NCBI GenBank assembly: GCA_022239325.1
Contig: JAKOGP010000002.1
Coordinates: 39,496 to 103,495 of the forward strand
DNA from: Flavobacteriaceae bacterium LSUCC0859
GTDB lineage: Bacteria; Bacteroidota; Bacteroidia; Flavobacteriales; Flavobacteriaceae
DNA length: 64,000 nucleotides
Direction of reading: 5' to 3'
Shown: in pieces, positions 13,613-22,441 of the stretch
Numbering within the stretch: the first letter of the stretch is position 1
Layout: each line of letters opens with the position of its first letter
Position numbers and translations under genes: made by a program
The notes under the pieces: generated by a model
What the model was told of the DNA's origin: nothing
Databases searched by the model: none
The model's input: only the letters and a program-made list of their open reading frames with translations

Positions 13613-16600
13613 TTACAATGAGGTATCTCCATCTAAATGGTGTGCCTCTTCAATTTCAATTACAGCCCTTTCTACAGACTCTTTTGCAGGCATTTTTCCA
13701 GACCACAACCACTTAAATGTGGTTTTCAAACGGTTGTTAAACGCTAAGAAAACAGGCAGTAATATTAAGGTAAGTACCGTAGCAAAACCAATCCCATATG
13801 CAATGGAAATGGCCATTGGTTTTAAAAACTGAGCTTGTCTACTCTTTTCTAATAGTAGTGGTGCCAAACCTGCAATGGTTGTGATGGATGTTAAAAATAT
13901 AGCTCTAAATCTAGATTTACCTGCCTCTATTAGGGCCTGATCAAAACTCAGACCCTCTTTGAGGTTGGTATTAAACCTCCCAATGAGGACCAATCCGTCG
14001 TTCACCATAATTCCAAGTAGTGCAATTATTCCTAAAAGGGATAGGATATTGATGGGGAAACCGTGTATCCAATGCCCCCAAGCTACTGCTGTAAGACTGA
14101 TGGGAACAAGTAGGAGTAATAATATGGGCTGGGTGTAGCTTCTAAAAGTAAATGCTATGGTCAGATATATTAAAAATAAAATGGGCAGACCAGCCTTATT
14201 TAAGGACTTAGTAAGTTTATTTGCCTCTCTATTTTGACCTTCATATGAGGCAGTAACTGATGGATATTTTGCCTGAATTTCTGGCATTATATGAGCTTTA
14301 ATCTCATCCATAATATCTGTCCCACTGGTAGTATTTGGATTTTTTAAATCTGCGGAAATTTGAATTTCTCTCCTGCCGTCCAAATGATTAATGGCAACGT
14401 CTCCTCTAACTATACTATAACTAGCTATTTCTCCCAAGGGCACTTTGCTCCCACTAGGTGTAAGCAATCTCATGTCTTCTAAATTAGCTATGGAAGAGCG
14501 GTCTTCTTTGTCATAGCGCACCCAAACTCTAATCTCGTCTTGCCCTCTTTGAAATCTTTGGGCTTGGGTACCAAAAAAACCTGATCTAACCTGGGCCATC
14601 ACAGTTCTTACATCTAAGCCCAATGCATAGGCATTGTCTTTTAATGAGAGTCTAATTTCTTTAATCCCAGCTGGGTCATTGTCTACCACATCTTTTAAAA
14701 GATCATTCTCTAAAAGTGCTTTTTTCAAGCTGACTTTAGCGCCCTTTAATTCCTCTATATTATTTCCCAACAGAGAAACAGACACAGGACTGCCTCCAAA
14801 ATTACCTCCAGAACCGTAAATAAGCTGTTCTACTCCTATAACTGGCCCTACCAACTCTGCAAGTCTAGTGGTTACCAAATCAGATCTAATGGCGTCTGGA
14901 CGCTCTTCCCCTGGAAGTAAATTTATTTCTAGACTAGCCCTAGAAGCTCCGGGGCCTATAGTTTTTATAACATTTTCAAAGAGAACTTTATCTGTACCAT
15001 TTAGGTATTTAGCGGTTAGTTCTTGGTTTACTATTTCGGATTTATGGGCAATCATACTAATAATAGAATCTGTAATCTGCTCATTGGTTCCATTGGGCAT
15101 GACCAAACTAATGGAAACTCTATCACTAGCTATTCTAGGAAAGAAGGCTGTTTTTACAACCCCTCCTCCTACAGAGCCTAAGGTGAGGATAAGTGCTATT
15201 AGGAAGACAGAAAAAGTAAAAATTTTATGCCTCAAAGAAAACAACAATACTGGTGCGTACATTTTATCTCTGAGCGTATTCATGATTTTTTCTCCCACAG
15301 CGTTAAATCCTCTAAGTTTAGCAAAAACAGCTGCCATGCCTTGTTTGGGAGCTGCGTCTAGGGGTTGCAAAGCCTTAGAATGTGCTAAATGCGCTGGAAG
15401 AATGATTAAGGCCTCTACTAAAGACACCACCAAAGTTAAAATCACAATCACAGAAACCTCACCAAAAAACTCTCCTATCCTACTGTCTAAAAACAAGAAA
15501 ATAGAAAAGGCTAAAACGGTGGTTATAATAGCAGACACAATTGGGGGTATAACCTCCAGAATTCCATCTAAAGCAGCCTGAACAGGCTTTTTACCTCTTT
15601 CGTAGTGCTGGTATATGTTTTCTGCGATCACAATACCGTCGTCTACTAAAATCCCAATAACAATGATCATTCCAAAAAGAGAAAGCACATTAATGGTCAC
15701 ATCAAACAAACCCGCAAAAGCAAACATGCCCAGAAAAGCAACTGGCAAACCAAAAGCAACCCAAAAGGCCAATCTGGTATTTAAAAACAAAGAGAGGAAA
15801 AAAAGCACCAGTAACATTCCTTGCCAAGCATTTTTAACCAATAATTCCGTTCGCTGGGTAAGGGTTATAGACTGATCACTAAGAACACTTAAATGCACCC
15901 CCTGATGGGTTTCGTTATAGTTGGCTGCATATTCTTTAATCTTAGTAGCAGAAGAAATAAGATCTTCCGTATTGGTACTATTAATGGTAATTGTAATGGA
16001 TTCTTCCCCATTGTAAAAAGTGGCGTTGGGAGACTCTGAAAACCTATCTCTAATCTCTGCTATATCTTTTAAACGCACTATAGTACCGTTGGTCTGTGTA
16101 CTCACAACGAGATTTTCCAGCTCAGTACCGTAATAAGATTTGTTATTAGCCCGGATTAAAAAATCTTCTACATCTGTTTTTACTGTCCCTCCTGTAATGA
16201 GAAGGTTGGCGTTAGAAACCGCTTGTGCTACCTCTGAAAAGCTCAAATTATAAGCTAGTAATTGGGTTTCATTAACCGCAATTTCTATTTCTTCATCTGG
16301 GTAACCTGAGACCACAATTTGTGAGATTCCATCCATGCCTCTGAGGTCATTTTCAATACCCCTACCCATTTGTTTCAGAACCTTTAGTGGTATGTTTTTA
16401 CCGCTGAAAGCCAAGGAGATGGTAGGCCTAATAGCTTCTTGCTTAGCTACTATTAATGGTTCCATTCCAGTAGGGTAAGAGGGTACCCTGTCTACTGCAT
16501 TTTTAACTTCTAACAACATAAAGTCTATATTGCGACCCTTTTCAATCTCTACCGTAATCCGCCCACTATTTTCATTGGCAACAGCAGTTACGCGATCTAC

Positions 16601-16831
16601 GCCTTGTAAACCTTTAAGATTATCCTCTATTTTTAGAATGACCCCCTCTTCTATTTCTAGGGGAGAGGCGCCAGGATAAGTAATACTAATCTGAATGATT
16701 TTAGATTCTGTAAGTGGGAAAAAAGAGGATTTTAGCGCACTAGCCCCAAAAACTCCAAACAATAAAAATGCAATTACAAAAATATTAACCGCAACAGAAT
16801 ACTTAATAAAATAGGCTATGATTTTTCTCAT
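13613..16831 (-). CDS. RND efflux permease (HAE-1/AcrB-like)
   Basis: This 1072-residue inner membrane protein has the usual two-repeat RND topology: TM1 near residues 10-30, a large periplasmic loop, a block of TMs around 330-530, a second periplasmic loop and a final TM block. Family signatures include SITYPGASPLEIEEGV, the TM4 region FGMIIVIGILVDDGIVIAEN with the acidic proton-relay residues, and LLGIIALLGIMVNDGLVLI near the C-terminus. It would export hydrophobic compounds using the proton gradient. It overlaps the adaptor gene by four bases (ATGA), showing translational coupling, and is followed by the TolC gene. Confidence 0.95.
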   Translation of the reverse strand: MRKIIAYFIKYSVAVNIFVIAFLLFGVFGASALKSSFFPLTESKIIQISITYPGASPLEIEEGVILKIEDNLKGLQGVDRVTAVANENSGRITVEIEKGRNIDFMLLEVKNAVDRVPSYPTGMEPLIVAKQEAIRPTISLAFSGKNIPLKVLKQMGRGIENDLRGMDGISQIVVSGYPDEEIEIAVNETQLLAYNLSFSEVAQAVSNANLLITGGTVKTDVEDFLIRANNKSYYGTELENLVVSTQTNGTIVRLKDIAEIRDRFSESPNATFYNGEESITITINSTNTEDLISSATKIKEYAANYNETHQGVHLSVLSDQSITLTQRTELLVKNAWQGMLLVLFFLSLFLNTRLAFWVAFGLPVAFLGMFAFAGLFDVTINVLSLFGMIIVIGILVDDGIVIAENIYQHYERGKKPVQAALDGILEVIPPIVSAIITTVLAFSIFLFLDSRIGEFFGEVSVIVILTLVVSLVEALIILPAHLAHSKALQPLDAAPKQGMAAVFAKLRGFNAVGEKIMNTLRDKMYAPVLLFSLRHKIFTFSVFLIALILTLGSVGGGVVKTAFFPRIASDRVSISLVMPNGTNEQITDSIISMIAHKSEIVNQELTAKYLNGTDKVLFENVIKTIGPGASRASLEINLLPGEERPDAIRSDLVTTRLAELVGPVIGVEQLIYGSGGNFGGSPVSVSLLGNNIEELKGAKVSLKKALLENDLLKDVVDNDPAGIKEIRLSLKDNAYALGLDVRTVMAQVRSGFFGTQAQRFQRGQDEIRVWVRYDKEDRSSIANLEDMRLLTPSGSKVPLGEIASYSIVRGDVAINHLDGRREIQISADLKNPNTTSGTDIMDEIKAHIMPEIQAKYPSVTASYEGQNREANKLTKSLNKAGLPILFLIYLTIAFTFRSYTQPILLLLLVPISLTAVAWGHWIHGFPINILSLLGIIALLGIMVNDGLVLIGRFNTNLKEGLSFDQALIEAGKSRFRAIFLTSITTIAGLAPLLLEKSRQAQFLKPMAISIAYGIGFATVLTLILLPVFLAFNNRLKTTFKWLWSGKMPAKESVERAVIEIEEAHHLDGDTSL

Positions 16832-17949
16832 GGTGTCACTTTTACTGGCATTCCTTCATAGGCTCCCATAATAGGCTTGGCTAGCATTGCAGTTCCATCT
16901 GGTATACCAGTAACTACCACCTGGTCTTCTGAATAATGAACCACATGAACCGCTAGTGATTGTAATACATTGTCTTTAACCGTATAAATATGACCATCCT
17001 GACGCACCAAGGCTCTAGGGAGAGAAATAGCCTGTTCCATCTCATTCCCCTGCAATTTGGCACTGACATAGACCCCGTCAGATAATTGAGCATCTGTGGT
17101 TTCTATCATAATTGCTGTAGTTTGTGTGTTAGGGTCTACTTTGGCATTTATATTCCTAATAAAACCGGTATAACTTTTAGTGCCCTCCAAATTTTCTAGC
17201 TCAACAATAGCCCCCTTACGGAGCTTTTTTGAAAAAGATTGAGGAACAGAAACCAGTAATTCATACACTCCTGGCTTCATGAATTCGCCAAGTTTTTGAC
17301 CACTCCTCACCAAGGTGCCTTCTCGAACTAAAGCCTCAGTGAGTATCCCGGTAAAAGGGGCTCTTATAGAGAATTTAGAGAGTCTTTGCTCTAGATTTTT
17401 TAGGTTGTAGTAGGCCGTTAAAATACCACGCCCTGAAATAAATAGCCTAATGTCTTCTGTGTCCATTTCCGGCAGCGCAGGGATGTTTTTTTCAATGTCT
17501 ATGCGCTTTAAAAAAGAGGCCCACGCTTGGTAATTGTTTGGGAAATCTAATCTGATGTCTGGAAGGATGGCTGCAATTTGATTGTGCAAATTATTTCTTG
17601 AAGCTTTTACATTGGCTAAAAACTCAGAGGCGTCTATTTGCAGCAAAGTCTCTCCAAGCCCATAAGATTGTCCTGTTCTAAAAAGCTTATTCCCTGGCTT
17701 AAATATACCTTGAACCTCTGCGTAAAGCTCAATTTTCTGTTTGGCATTTACCAAACCCTGAGCGTTTATATATATTGGTACTGGGCCGTTTTTGGCATAT
17801 GAAATTGCCGCTTCTTTAACCACAATTTTTGCTGGGACCACTGCAGCGGCTTTACTGTCTACCAAATTTTTAGCAAATACGGCAGCCAGAAAAACTCCTA
17901 TGATGCCTGCACCAACTAAAATGGCACTTCTCAGTTTATTTAAATCCAT
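16828..17949 (-). CDS. Periplasmic adaptor (membrane fusion) protein of the RND efflux system
   Basis: This 373-residue protein has an N-terminal membrane anchor (ILVGAGIIGVFLAAVFA). Then comes a barrel/lipoyl half (VNAKQKIELYAEVQGIF ... GETLLQIDASEF), a short helical hairpin, the second lipoyl half (FSIRAPFTGILTEALVREG) and beta-barrel domains up to the C-terminus. This is the HlyD/AcrA-like layout. It links the RND pump to the TolC-type channel. It is the first gene of the operon, with a TAGTTTTG promoter-like site 29 bp upstream. Confidence 0.9.
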   Translation of the reverse strand: MDLNKLRSAILVGAGIIGVFLAAVFAKNLVDSKAAAVVPAKIVVKEAAISYAKNGPVPIYINAQGLVNAKQKIELYAEVQGIFKPGNKLFRTGQSYGLGETLLQIDASEFLANVKASRNNLHNQIAAILPDIRLDFPNNYQAWASFLKRIDIEKNIPALPEMDTEDIRLFISGRGILTAYYNLKNLEQRLSKFSIRAPFTGILTEALVREGTLVRSGQKLGEFMKPGVYELLVSVPQSFSKKLRKGAIVELENLEGTKSYTGFIRNINAKVDPNTQTTAIMIETTDAQLSDGVYVSAKLQGNEMEQAISLPRALVRQDGHIYTVKDNVLQSLAVHVVHYSEDQVVVTGIPDGTAMLAKPIMGAYEGMPVKVTP

Positions 17950-17977
17950 AAGAATAGTATCTAAGTCAATAAGACCA

Positions 17978-18006
17978 CAAAACTATCCAATAGTAAAGCC
18001 TTAAAA
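17978..18006 (-). promoter_or_regulatory. Candidate Bacteroidota-type promoter of the efflux operon
   Basis: On the minus strand TAGTTTTG at 17985-17978 matches the -7 consensus TAnnTTTG. A TTTT at 18006-18003 sits 17 bp upstream as a -33 element. The site is 29 bp before the adaptor start codon. Confidence 0.45.
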
Positions 18007-18055
18007 TGTTAAAAAAAACTTAAAAAAATGAGATTGCTTGCATTTAGAAACAGTC

Positions 18056-19978
18056 TTAACAACCAGATAAATCTATCTCTTCACTAATTTTCTCCCAACG
18101 TTTCATGCAATCCTGAAGTGCCAATTTGTTGTTCTGGTAGCGATCAAAAAATTCAGGATCTGAAGCGGTCTTTTCATAATCCAACTCTAGGGACTGGTCT
18201 TGCTTTTTAATGGCTGCTTCCAGATCTGATATTTGAGCTTCTATATTGCTGAGTTTGTTTTGCAAAGACTTCATGGCTTTCTGCTCTTTGTAACTCAACT
18301 CCTTGTTTACAGGCGCCTCTTTGGATAATTTCTTTTGTTGCTGCTTTTTCTCGATAGCTCTAAAATCGGCCACCTTGCGCTGCTCCAAATAAAAATCTAT
18401 ATCTCCTAAGTACTCTTTGATCTTTTGGTCCTTAAACTCATATACCTTGTTGGTAAGACCCTGTAAAAAATCCCTGTCGTGAGACACCAACAACAAAGTA
18501 CCTTCAAAGCTTTGCAAAGCTTGTTTTAAAACATTTTTAGATTTAATATCTAAGTGATTGGTAGGCTCATCCATCACCAGTACATTTAAAGGTTGCAAAA
18601 GCATTTTTGCCAAAGCCAGTCTATTGCGCTCCCCACCGGAGAGTACACGAACGTATTTGTCTGCGTCGTCTCCTCTAAATAAAAAGGACCCTAATATATC
18701 TCTCACCTTTGCCCTATTAGACTCATTTGCAGCGTCTATCATGGTATCTAACACTGTCTTATTCCCATCTAAATATTCTGCCTGGTTTTGAGCAAAATAA
18801 CCAATCTGCACATTGTGTCCTAACTTAACATGACCCTGTGAGGCTTTTATATCTCCCACAATAATTTTTGCCAAGGTAGATTTACCTTGTCCATTTTGAC
18901 CCACAAAAGCGGTTTTGGAGTCTCTCTCTATGAGTAGGTCTATCTCTGAGAGTACCTGATGGTCTCCATAGGCTTTTGAAACCCCATGACTTTCTATTAC
19001 CACCTTTCCTGGGGTAACAGATACTGGAAACTTCAATTTCATGACTGAATTGTCGTCTTCGTCTACCTCTATTCGGTCTATCTTGTCTAGTTTTTTAATG
19101 AGAGACTGTGCCATGGTTGCCTTGGAGGCCTTGGCCCTAAACTTTTCAATTAGTCTTTCCGTTTGTTGGATTTGCTTCTCCTGATTTTTTTGAGCATTCA
19201 ATTGTAATTCTTTAAGCTCAGATCTAAGTACCAAATACTGTGAGTAAGGTTTGTTATAGTCATATATTCTACCCAAAGAAATCTCAATACTCCTATTGGT
19301 CACATGATCTAAGAACATTTTATCATGAGATACAATCACGACCGCTCCTGTGAACTGGTTTAAAAATTGCTCCAACCAAATAATAGATTCAATGTCTAAA
19401 TGGTTGGTAGGCTCATCTAATAAAAGTACATCATTGGTTTGCAGTAGTAACTTGGCCAATTCTATTCGCATGCGCCAACCCCCTGAAAAAGTTTCTGTTT
19501 TCTTGTCAAAATCGGATCTATTAAATCCCAGACCCTGCAAGATTTTTTCCGTTTCTCCTTGGTAGTTATACCCCCCAACCATCTCATAGCGCTGCGTAAT
19601 TTCACTGAGATCTTCAATGAGCTGAGAATAAACCTCACTCTCATAGTCTGTTCGGGTGGCCAATTGGTGATTAATCTCGTCTAACTGAAGTTCCAGTGCT
19701 TTAATTTCTTCAAAGGCTTGTTGGGCTTCTTCCAAAACGGTTCTTCCTTGAACAAAGTCTATATCCTGCCTTAAAAAACCTAATTTGAGGTCTTTCTCTG
19801 AGGCTATCACACCAGTGTCTGGAGCCATGTCTTTGGACAATAACTTGAGTAGGGTAGATTTTCCAGCACCATTTTTTCCTATGAGACCTACACGATCCCC
19901 TGCATGTAATCTAAAAGAGATGTCTTCAAAAAGATATTCTCCTCCAAAACCAACAGATAACTTGTGTATATTGAGCAT
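18056..19978 (-). CDS. ABC-F family ATPase (ribosome-associated, Uup/EttA-like)
   Basis: This 640-residue soluble protein has two ABC ATPase domains in one chain. Walker A motifs are GLIGKNGAGKSTLLKLL and FVGQNGQGKSTLAKII; each half has an ABC signature (TFSGGWRMR and LSGGERNR) and Walker B VLLLDEPTNHLD or VLVMDEPTNHLD. Between the halves lies a charged linker (about 235-310, with QLNAQKNQEKQIQQTERLI), and a coiled-coil C-terminus follows. No membrane segment is present. ABC-F proteins act on the ribosome in translation or antibiotic resistance rather than transport. The C-terminal coiled coil points to the Uup side. It is divergent from the DUF983 gene. Confidence 0.93.
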   Translation of the reverse strand: MLNIHKLSVGFGGEYLFEDISFRLHAGDRVGLIGKNGAGKSTLLKLLSKDMAPDTGVIASEKDLKLGFLRQDIDFVQGRTVLEEAQQAFEEIKALELQLDEINHQLATRTDYESEVYSQLIEDLSEITQRYEMVGGYNYQGETEKILQGLGFNRSDFDKKTETFSGGWRMRIELAKLLLQTNDVLLLDEPTNHLDIESIIWLEQFLNQFTGAVVIVSHDKMFLDHVTNRSIEISLGRIYDYNKPYSQYLVLRSELKELQLNAQKNQEKQIQQTERLIEKFRAKASKATMAQSLIKKLDKIDRIEVDEDDNSVMKLKFPVSVTPGKVVIESHGVSKAYGDHQVLSEIDLLIERDSKTAFVGQNGQGKSTLAKIIVGDIKASQGHVKLGHNVQIGYFAQNQAEYLDGNKTVLDTMIDAANESNRAKVRDILGSFLFRGDDADKYVRVLSGGERNRLALAKMLLQPLNVLVMDEPTNHLDIKSKNVLKQALQSFEGTLLLVSHDRDFLQGLTNKVYEFKDQKIKEYLGDIDFYLEQRKVADFRAIEKKQQQKKLSKEAPVNKELSYKEQKAMKSLQNKLSNIEAQISDLEAAIKKQDQSLELDYEKTASDPEFFDRYQNNKLALQDCMKRWEKISEEIDLSGC

Positions 19979-20043
19979 GATTTGTGACTGATGTTACATA
20001 TAAAAATATCCTAAAGGCGTATTTTTACATAAATTTTGTGCAA

Positions 20044-20448
20044 ATGTTAAAAAAAGGAAACAAACTAAATAGCATTTTAACAGGAAGTTGTCCCAGATGC
20101 CAAGAAGAAAACATGTATGTAGACAGCAACCCCTACCATTTGAGTAAATTATTTAAAATGCAAGAACGCTGTAGCCATTGCAACGCCAAGTATATGATGG
20201 AACCCTCTTTTTTTTACGGAGCCATGTATGTAAGCTATGGCGTAGGTATTGCCTTTGCAGTAGCTGCATTTGTCATTTCTTACTTGTTTTTAGGCAGTAA
20301 TCTCAAAACAGCATTTATAGCTATTATTGGTACTTTGTTTGTTTTTTATCCTGTTGTTATTCGCTTGTCCAGAAACATTTGGATTAATATTTTCATGCAT
20401 TACGACCCCAAAGCTGTAGAAATTTTTAAAGCAGAGCAGAAAATCTAG
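20044..20448 (+). CDS. DUF983 family membrane protein
   Basis: I choose the ATG at 20044 (MLKKGNKLNSILTG), which gives 134 residues; the longer frame from 19984 lacks family support upstream. A zinc-ribbon-like start has CPRC and CSHC pairs, followed by FFYGAMYVSYGVGIAF and two transmembrane segments near the C-terminus. This is the DUF983 layout; its function is unknown. It ends inside the 3-prime end of the convergent oxidoreductase gene with a 23-bp overlap. Confidence 0.85.
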   Translation: MLKKGNKLNSILTGSCPRCQEENMYVDSNPYHLSKLFKMQERCSHCNAKYMMEPSFFYGAMYVSYGVGIAFAVAAFVISYLFLGSNLKTAFIAIIGTLFVFYPVVIRLSRNIWINIFMHYDPKAVEIFKAEQKI

Positions 20449-21484
20449 CGATATCCATTTCTGGGTCTATGGGCTTAGAGGCGTAAATAAATTCAAATAA
20501 GGCCTTTGCAGCGCTGGGTGCAATTAAAACCCCTCGAGACCCCATTCCATTGAGCACATATAAGTTTTTAAAAGTAGGATGTACCCCCACCAAAGGCCTT
20601 CTGTCGGAAACCGTGGGTCTTATCCCTGCGGAATGAGATACAATTTCATAGGGGAGTTTCATGAATTTTTCTAGTCTCGATAACAAAAATTCCTTAGCAT
20701 CGGCCGTAGGCCCGAGGGTTTTGTCTCTCCAAAAATAGGTAGAACCCACTCGGTATAGATCTTCGCCCAATGGAATGACAAAGACTCCAGACTTTATGAT
20801 CAGAGACTCTTTGAGGTCTGGTATTCTAAGCGTGAGCACCTCTCCCTTTGTGCCTTCTAAAGGAAGCCCATTAAAATATGGATTGTTTTTTAAGCCATAG
20901 CCCTCTGCGAAAACTACCCTTTGCGCCTGCAGGTCTCCATACTGAACGCCATTGGAATTAATTAGGAGTGCTTCGTAGTTAAAAGAATCCTCTATATAGA
21001 GGTCCCGAGCTATCAAATAGGCTTTAAAATCTTTCATTAAGGCTTTGGTGTCTACCCTACCTGTACCTCTTACTTTTCCGAACTTATGGGGGATAGATAG
21101 ATTTTCATTGCCGTTCTCTACAAGAGTAGTAGACAAAAAAGGGGCTAAAGAAGGTTTGTCTGCGGCCTGAAACCATAAATTTTGCTCCGCTACAGAGGCA
21201 AAGCGCCTAAGAATAGGAGACTGATAGTCATATGTACCGCCTAACAAGCGCTCTAAATATGCATAAAAGGGTAACGCCTGGTCTAACTGTGTTTGGGCCT
21301 TCCAAGCGGCTGTAAATCTTTTTAATATAGTGGGATTGTATAGCCCACCCGCTACCACAGAGGCAGTTTGGGAGTCGTCTGCAAGGACAACAAAAGACTT
21401 ATCTGCACCTAACATTTGAGTGGCATAGGCTACCCCGGCCAAACCAAGACCTACAATAATACTGTCTACCTTTTTCATTCTCAT
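20426..21484 (-). CDS. FAD-dependent amino-acid-oxidase-like (DAO family) oxidoreductase
   Basis: This 352-residue protein has an N-terminal Rossmann segment VDSIIVGLGLAGVAYA, then SVVAGGLYNPTILKR, and near the C-terminus RVGSTYFWRD and AGIRPTVSDRRPLVGVHP followed by YVLNGMGSRGVLIAPSAA. This is the D-amino acid oxidase/glycine oxidase fold common in Bacteroidota next to gldKLMN. The substrate is unknown. Starts at 21484 and 21478 are both possible. It follows gldN but is separated from it by a strong terminator, so it is probably transcribed separately. Confidence 0.82.
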   Translation of the reverse strand: MRMKKVDSIIVGLGLAGVAYATQMLGADKSFVVLADDSQTASVVAGGLYNPTILKRFTAAWKAQTQLDQALPFYAYLERLLGGTYDYQSPILRRFASVAEQNLWFQAADKPSLAPFLSTTLVENGNENLSIPHKFGKVRGTGRVDTKALMKDFKAYLIARDLYIEDSFNYEALLINSNGVQYGDLQAQRVVFAEGYGLKNNPYFNGLPLEGTKGEVLTLRIPDLKESLIIKSGVFVIPLGEDLYRVGSTYFWRDKTLGPTADAKEFLLSRLEKFMKLPYEIVSHSAGIRPTVSDRRPLVGVHPTFKNLYVLNGMGSRGVLIAPSAAKALFEFIYASKPIDPEMDIARFSALL

Positions 21485-21488
21485 TTAT

Positions 21489-21511
21489 AAAAAACGCCTC
21501 TGAGAGAGGCG
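21489..21511 (-). terminator. Rho-independent terminator after gldN
   Basis: On the minus strand CGCCTCT, a CTC loop and AGAGGCG (21511-21495) form a perfect 7-bp GC-rich stem followed by six T (plus-strand A run). It lies 24 bp after the gldN stop and ends the gldKLMN transcript. Confidence 0.85.
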
Positions 21512-21534
21512 CTTCATGCATATAATTGAAGAAT

Positions 21535-22434
21535 TTAATAACTCCACATATCTTGTTCTTTGTCTCGAATGGCCTCTTTAATTCTGTTAGATTCTAAAAG
21601 CTGGAATAAGGCATTGTCTACAATATAATCCTTGATGTCTCTGTCTCCATACTCGTTGTCTTCCCTGTAAATAGTGGCGTTAAATCTCCTGGCATTTAAA
21701 AGCATATCAAAAGAGATAGGATTGGAAGGATTTTTTGGATTATACACTTTAGCATTGTGAAGGATTTCTCGAGCACCAGGATACCAAACCCAAAAAAGTG
21801 GGACTTTGTTTTCCTCAGGATCTATACTATCGTCGTCAATGAAATTCACATCTGGAGCCACAGGGGCTAGGCCCAGGAGTCTGTATTTTAGCTCACCTAA
21901 GCGCTTGTCAAAATACCACATACCCTTAATGAGGAACTGCTCTATGTCTGCCGCAGTGATGTCTCTTCTGGTAATATACTCTTGAGGAACTGGTTCTCCT
22001 GCGTTAAGCGCTTGAATTCCAAGGTCTGTAGTGTCAATTTTAGTAAGAGTGGCTTGGAGATCTTCAAAAGCTCTCTTCTCAGAAAAATAAGAGTCTACAT
22101 AAACTCCCTCGAGATTTCCATTCTTGATATTCTTAACAAGTACGTCGTATAAAGACCTCCTGCTCGCGTCTAAAGCCACAGTGTCTACAGGGTAATAAAG
22201 TGGGAAATTTATTCTTTCATCTAAATCTATCACCTCCCAAACTGTTTTAGACCACAAAATATCTCTATCGTCTACGTATCCGTAAGGCAAAGGCTTTTGG
22301 TCCTCAGGAGCATTTTGAGCTAACTCTCTATACTCCTCTGGAGTTTTAGAATTTAGCAGATTAGACTGAGCTTGTGAAGGAGATAGGATCCCAACACAAA
22401 AGTATAAAACAAAAATCTGTATACAATCCTTCAT
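21535..22434 (-). CDS. gldN: Gliding motility / type IX secretion protein GldN
   Basis: This 299-residue protein starts with a signal peptide (MKDCIQIFVLYFCVGILSPSQA), then PYGYVDDRDILWSKTVWEVIDLDERINFP, the family hallmark. PLFWVWYPGAREILHNAKVYNP and SFDMLLNARRFNATIYRE follow. GldN (PorN in Porphyromonas) is periplasmic and joins the GldK ring to the GldLM motor in the type IX secretion system. It is the last gene of gldKLMN, 7 bp after gldM, and is followed by a strong terminator. Confidence 0.95.
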   Translation of the reverse strand: MKDCIQIFVLYFCVGILSPSQAQSNLLNSKTPEEYRELAQNAPEDQKPLPYGYVDDRDILWSKTVWEVIDLDERINFPLYYPVDTVALDASRRSLYDVLVKNIKNGNLEGVYVDSYFSEKRAFEDLQATLTKIDTTDLGIQALNAGEPVPQEYITRRDITAADIEQFLIKGMWYFDKRLGELKYRLLGLAPVAPDVNFIDDDSIDPEENKVPLFWVWYPGAREILHNAKVYNPKNPSNPISFDMLLNARRFNATIYREDNEYGDRDIKDYIVDNALFQLLESNRIKEAIRDKEQDMWSY

Positions 22435-22441
22435 TTAAACT

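Noticed and set aside
14868..15581. 237-residue plus-strand frame
   Set aside because: It is antisense to the well-supported RND permease and has no recognisable motif.
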